A stretch of 64,000 nucleotides of DNA. Source: Streptomyces sp. 840.1. Its GTDB lineage: Bacteria > Actinomycetota > Actinomycetes > Streptomycetales > Streptomycetaceae. Where the stretch lies: assembly GCF_003751445.1 (NCBI RefSeq), contig NZ_RJUU01000001.1:1307001-1371000 (forward strand). The letters run 5' to 3'. The notes beneath the pieces were generated by a model. That model saw only the letters and a program-made list of their open reading frames with translations, did not search any database and was not told the origin of the DNA. Below are positions 63,555 to 64,000 of the stretch, piece after piece. The translations under genes were made by a program, and so were the position numbers. Within the stretch, counting starts at the first letter, position 1. Each line of letters opens with the position of its first letter.

Positions 63555-64000
63555 ATGGCCGACTCCAGTTTCGACATCGTCTCGAAGGTCGAGCGGCAGG
63601 AGGTCGACAACGCCCTCAACCAGGCCGCCAAGGAAATCTCGCAGCGTTACGACTTCAAGGGCACCGGCGCCTCGATCTCCTGGTCGGGCGAGAAGATCCT
63701 TATGGAGGCGAGCGGCGAGGAGCGGGTCAAGGCGATCCTCGACATCTTCCAGTCCAAGCTGATCAAGCGCGGCATCTCGCTGAAGTCGCTGGACGTGGGC
63801 GAGCCGCAGCTGTCCGGCAAGGAGTACAAGCTCTTCGCCACCATCGAGGAGGGCATCTCCCAGGAGAACGCCAAGAAGGTCGCGAAGGTCATCCGCGACG
63901 AGGGCCCCAAGGGCGTCAAGGCGCAGGTCCAGGGTGACGAGCTGCGGGTCAGCTCGAAGAGCCGGGACGACCTGCAGGCCGTCCAGGCGCTGATCAAGGG
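63555..64000 (+). CDS. YajQ family nucleotide-binding protein, 5' part
   Basis: The last 148 codons of the window; the gene continues past its end. [20 protein letters not shown], then [20 protein letters not shown] and [20 protein letters not shown] are diagnostic of YajQ (DUF520). Members bind RNA or cyclic di-GMP. AAGGAG lies 10 nt before the ATG. Confidence 0.95.
   Translation, partial: MADSSFDIVSKVERQEVDNALNQAAKEISQRYDFKGTGASISWSGEKILMEASGEERVKAILDIFQSKLIKRGISLKSLDVGEPQLSGKEYKLFATIEEGISQENAKKVAKVIRDEGPKGVKAQVQGDELRVSSKSRDDLQAVQALIK

Overview
The window is chromosomal DNA from a high-GC actinomycete, almost certainly a Streptomyces. The evidence is the strong G/C third-position bias, the frequent GTG starts and the TTG start of rpoB, the order of the ribosomal protein operons (rpsD is absent between rpsK and rpoA), long actinobacterial tails on several proteins (NusG, S3, L17), and the Streptomyces-type trio of an XRE regulator, a DUF397 protein and a small histidine-kinase-like ATPase.

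About two thirds of the window is the core gene-expression block, nearly all on the minus strand. Read in the direction of transcription (from high to low coordinates) it runs: tRNA-Trp-secE-nusG, rplK-rplA, a lipoprotein gene, rplJ-rplL, rpoB-rpoC, rpsL-rpsG-fusA-tuf (50.6-32.4 kb). After an accessory island come the S10 operon (rpsJ to rpsQ), the spc operon (rplN to rplO), secY-adk-map, and infA-rpmJ-rpsM-rpsK-rpoA-rplQ (23.4-7.0 kb). truA, a divergent pair (ABC-F ATPase and an anchored protein of unknown function), rplM-rpsI and glmM follow, and a DUF389 membrane protein is cut by the left edge. Strong hairpins sit at most operon boundaries, including a double hairpin exactly at the S10/spc junction.

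The accessory island (23.9-32.3 kb) separates tuf from rpsJ. It starts with the most interesting locus: two translationally coupled genes that look like an RNA-repair cassette. One encodes an RNA ligase fused to a polynucleotide kinase. The other encodes an MJ1316/DUF504 RNA-end-recognition domain fused to an endonuclease/exonuclease/phosphatase domain and a poly(A)-polymerase-like nucleotidyltransferase. The XRE-DUF397-ATPase trio follows, then an HTH protein with a zinc-ribbon tail, a PD-(D/E)XK (Rpn-like) protein and a GNAT acetyltransferase.

The right part (50.8-64 kb) is ordinary Streptomyces chromosome with metabolic genes: aminotransferase, adenosine deaminase, a TetR/NAD(P)-binding pair, murB, a TetR/MFS efflux pair with matching palindromic operators, a HadA/HadB-like dehydratase pair, rpmG, tRNA-Met, tRNA-Thr, a degenerate amidohydrolase, a second NAD(P)-binding protein, DUF523, a GIY-YIG-like protein, tRNA-Tyr and the start of a YajQ-family gene. 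A clean 23-bp tandem repeat (seven units) lies upstream of tRNA-Thr. A near-identical 30-nt element with a hairpin lies upstream of both rpsJ and rpsL.

All calls come from reading the sequence. No database search was made, so family names rest on recognised motifs and remembered family features.
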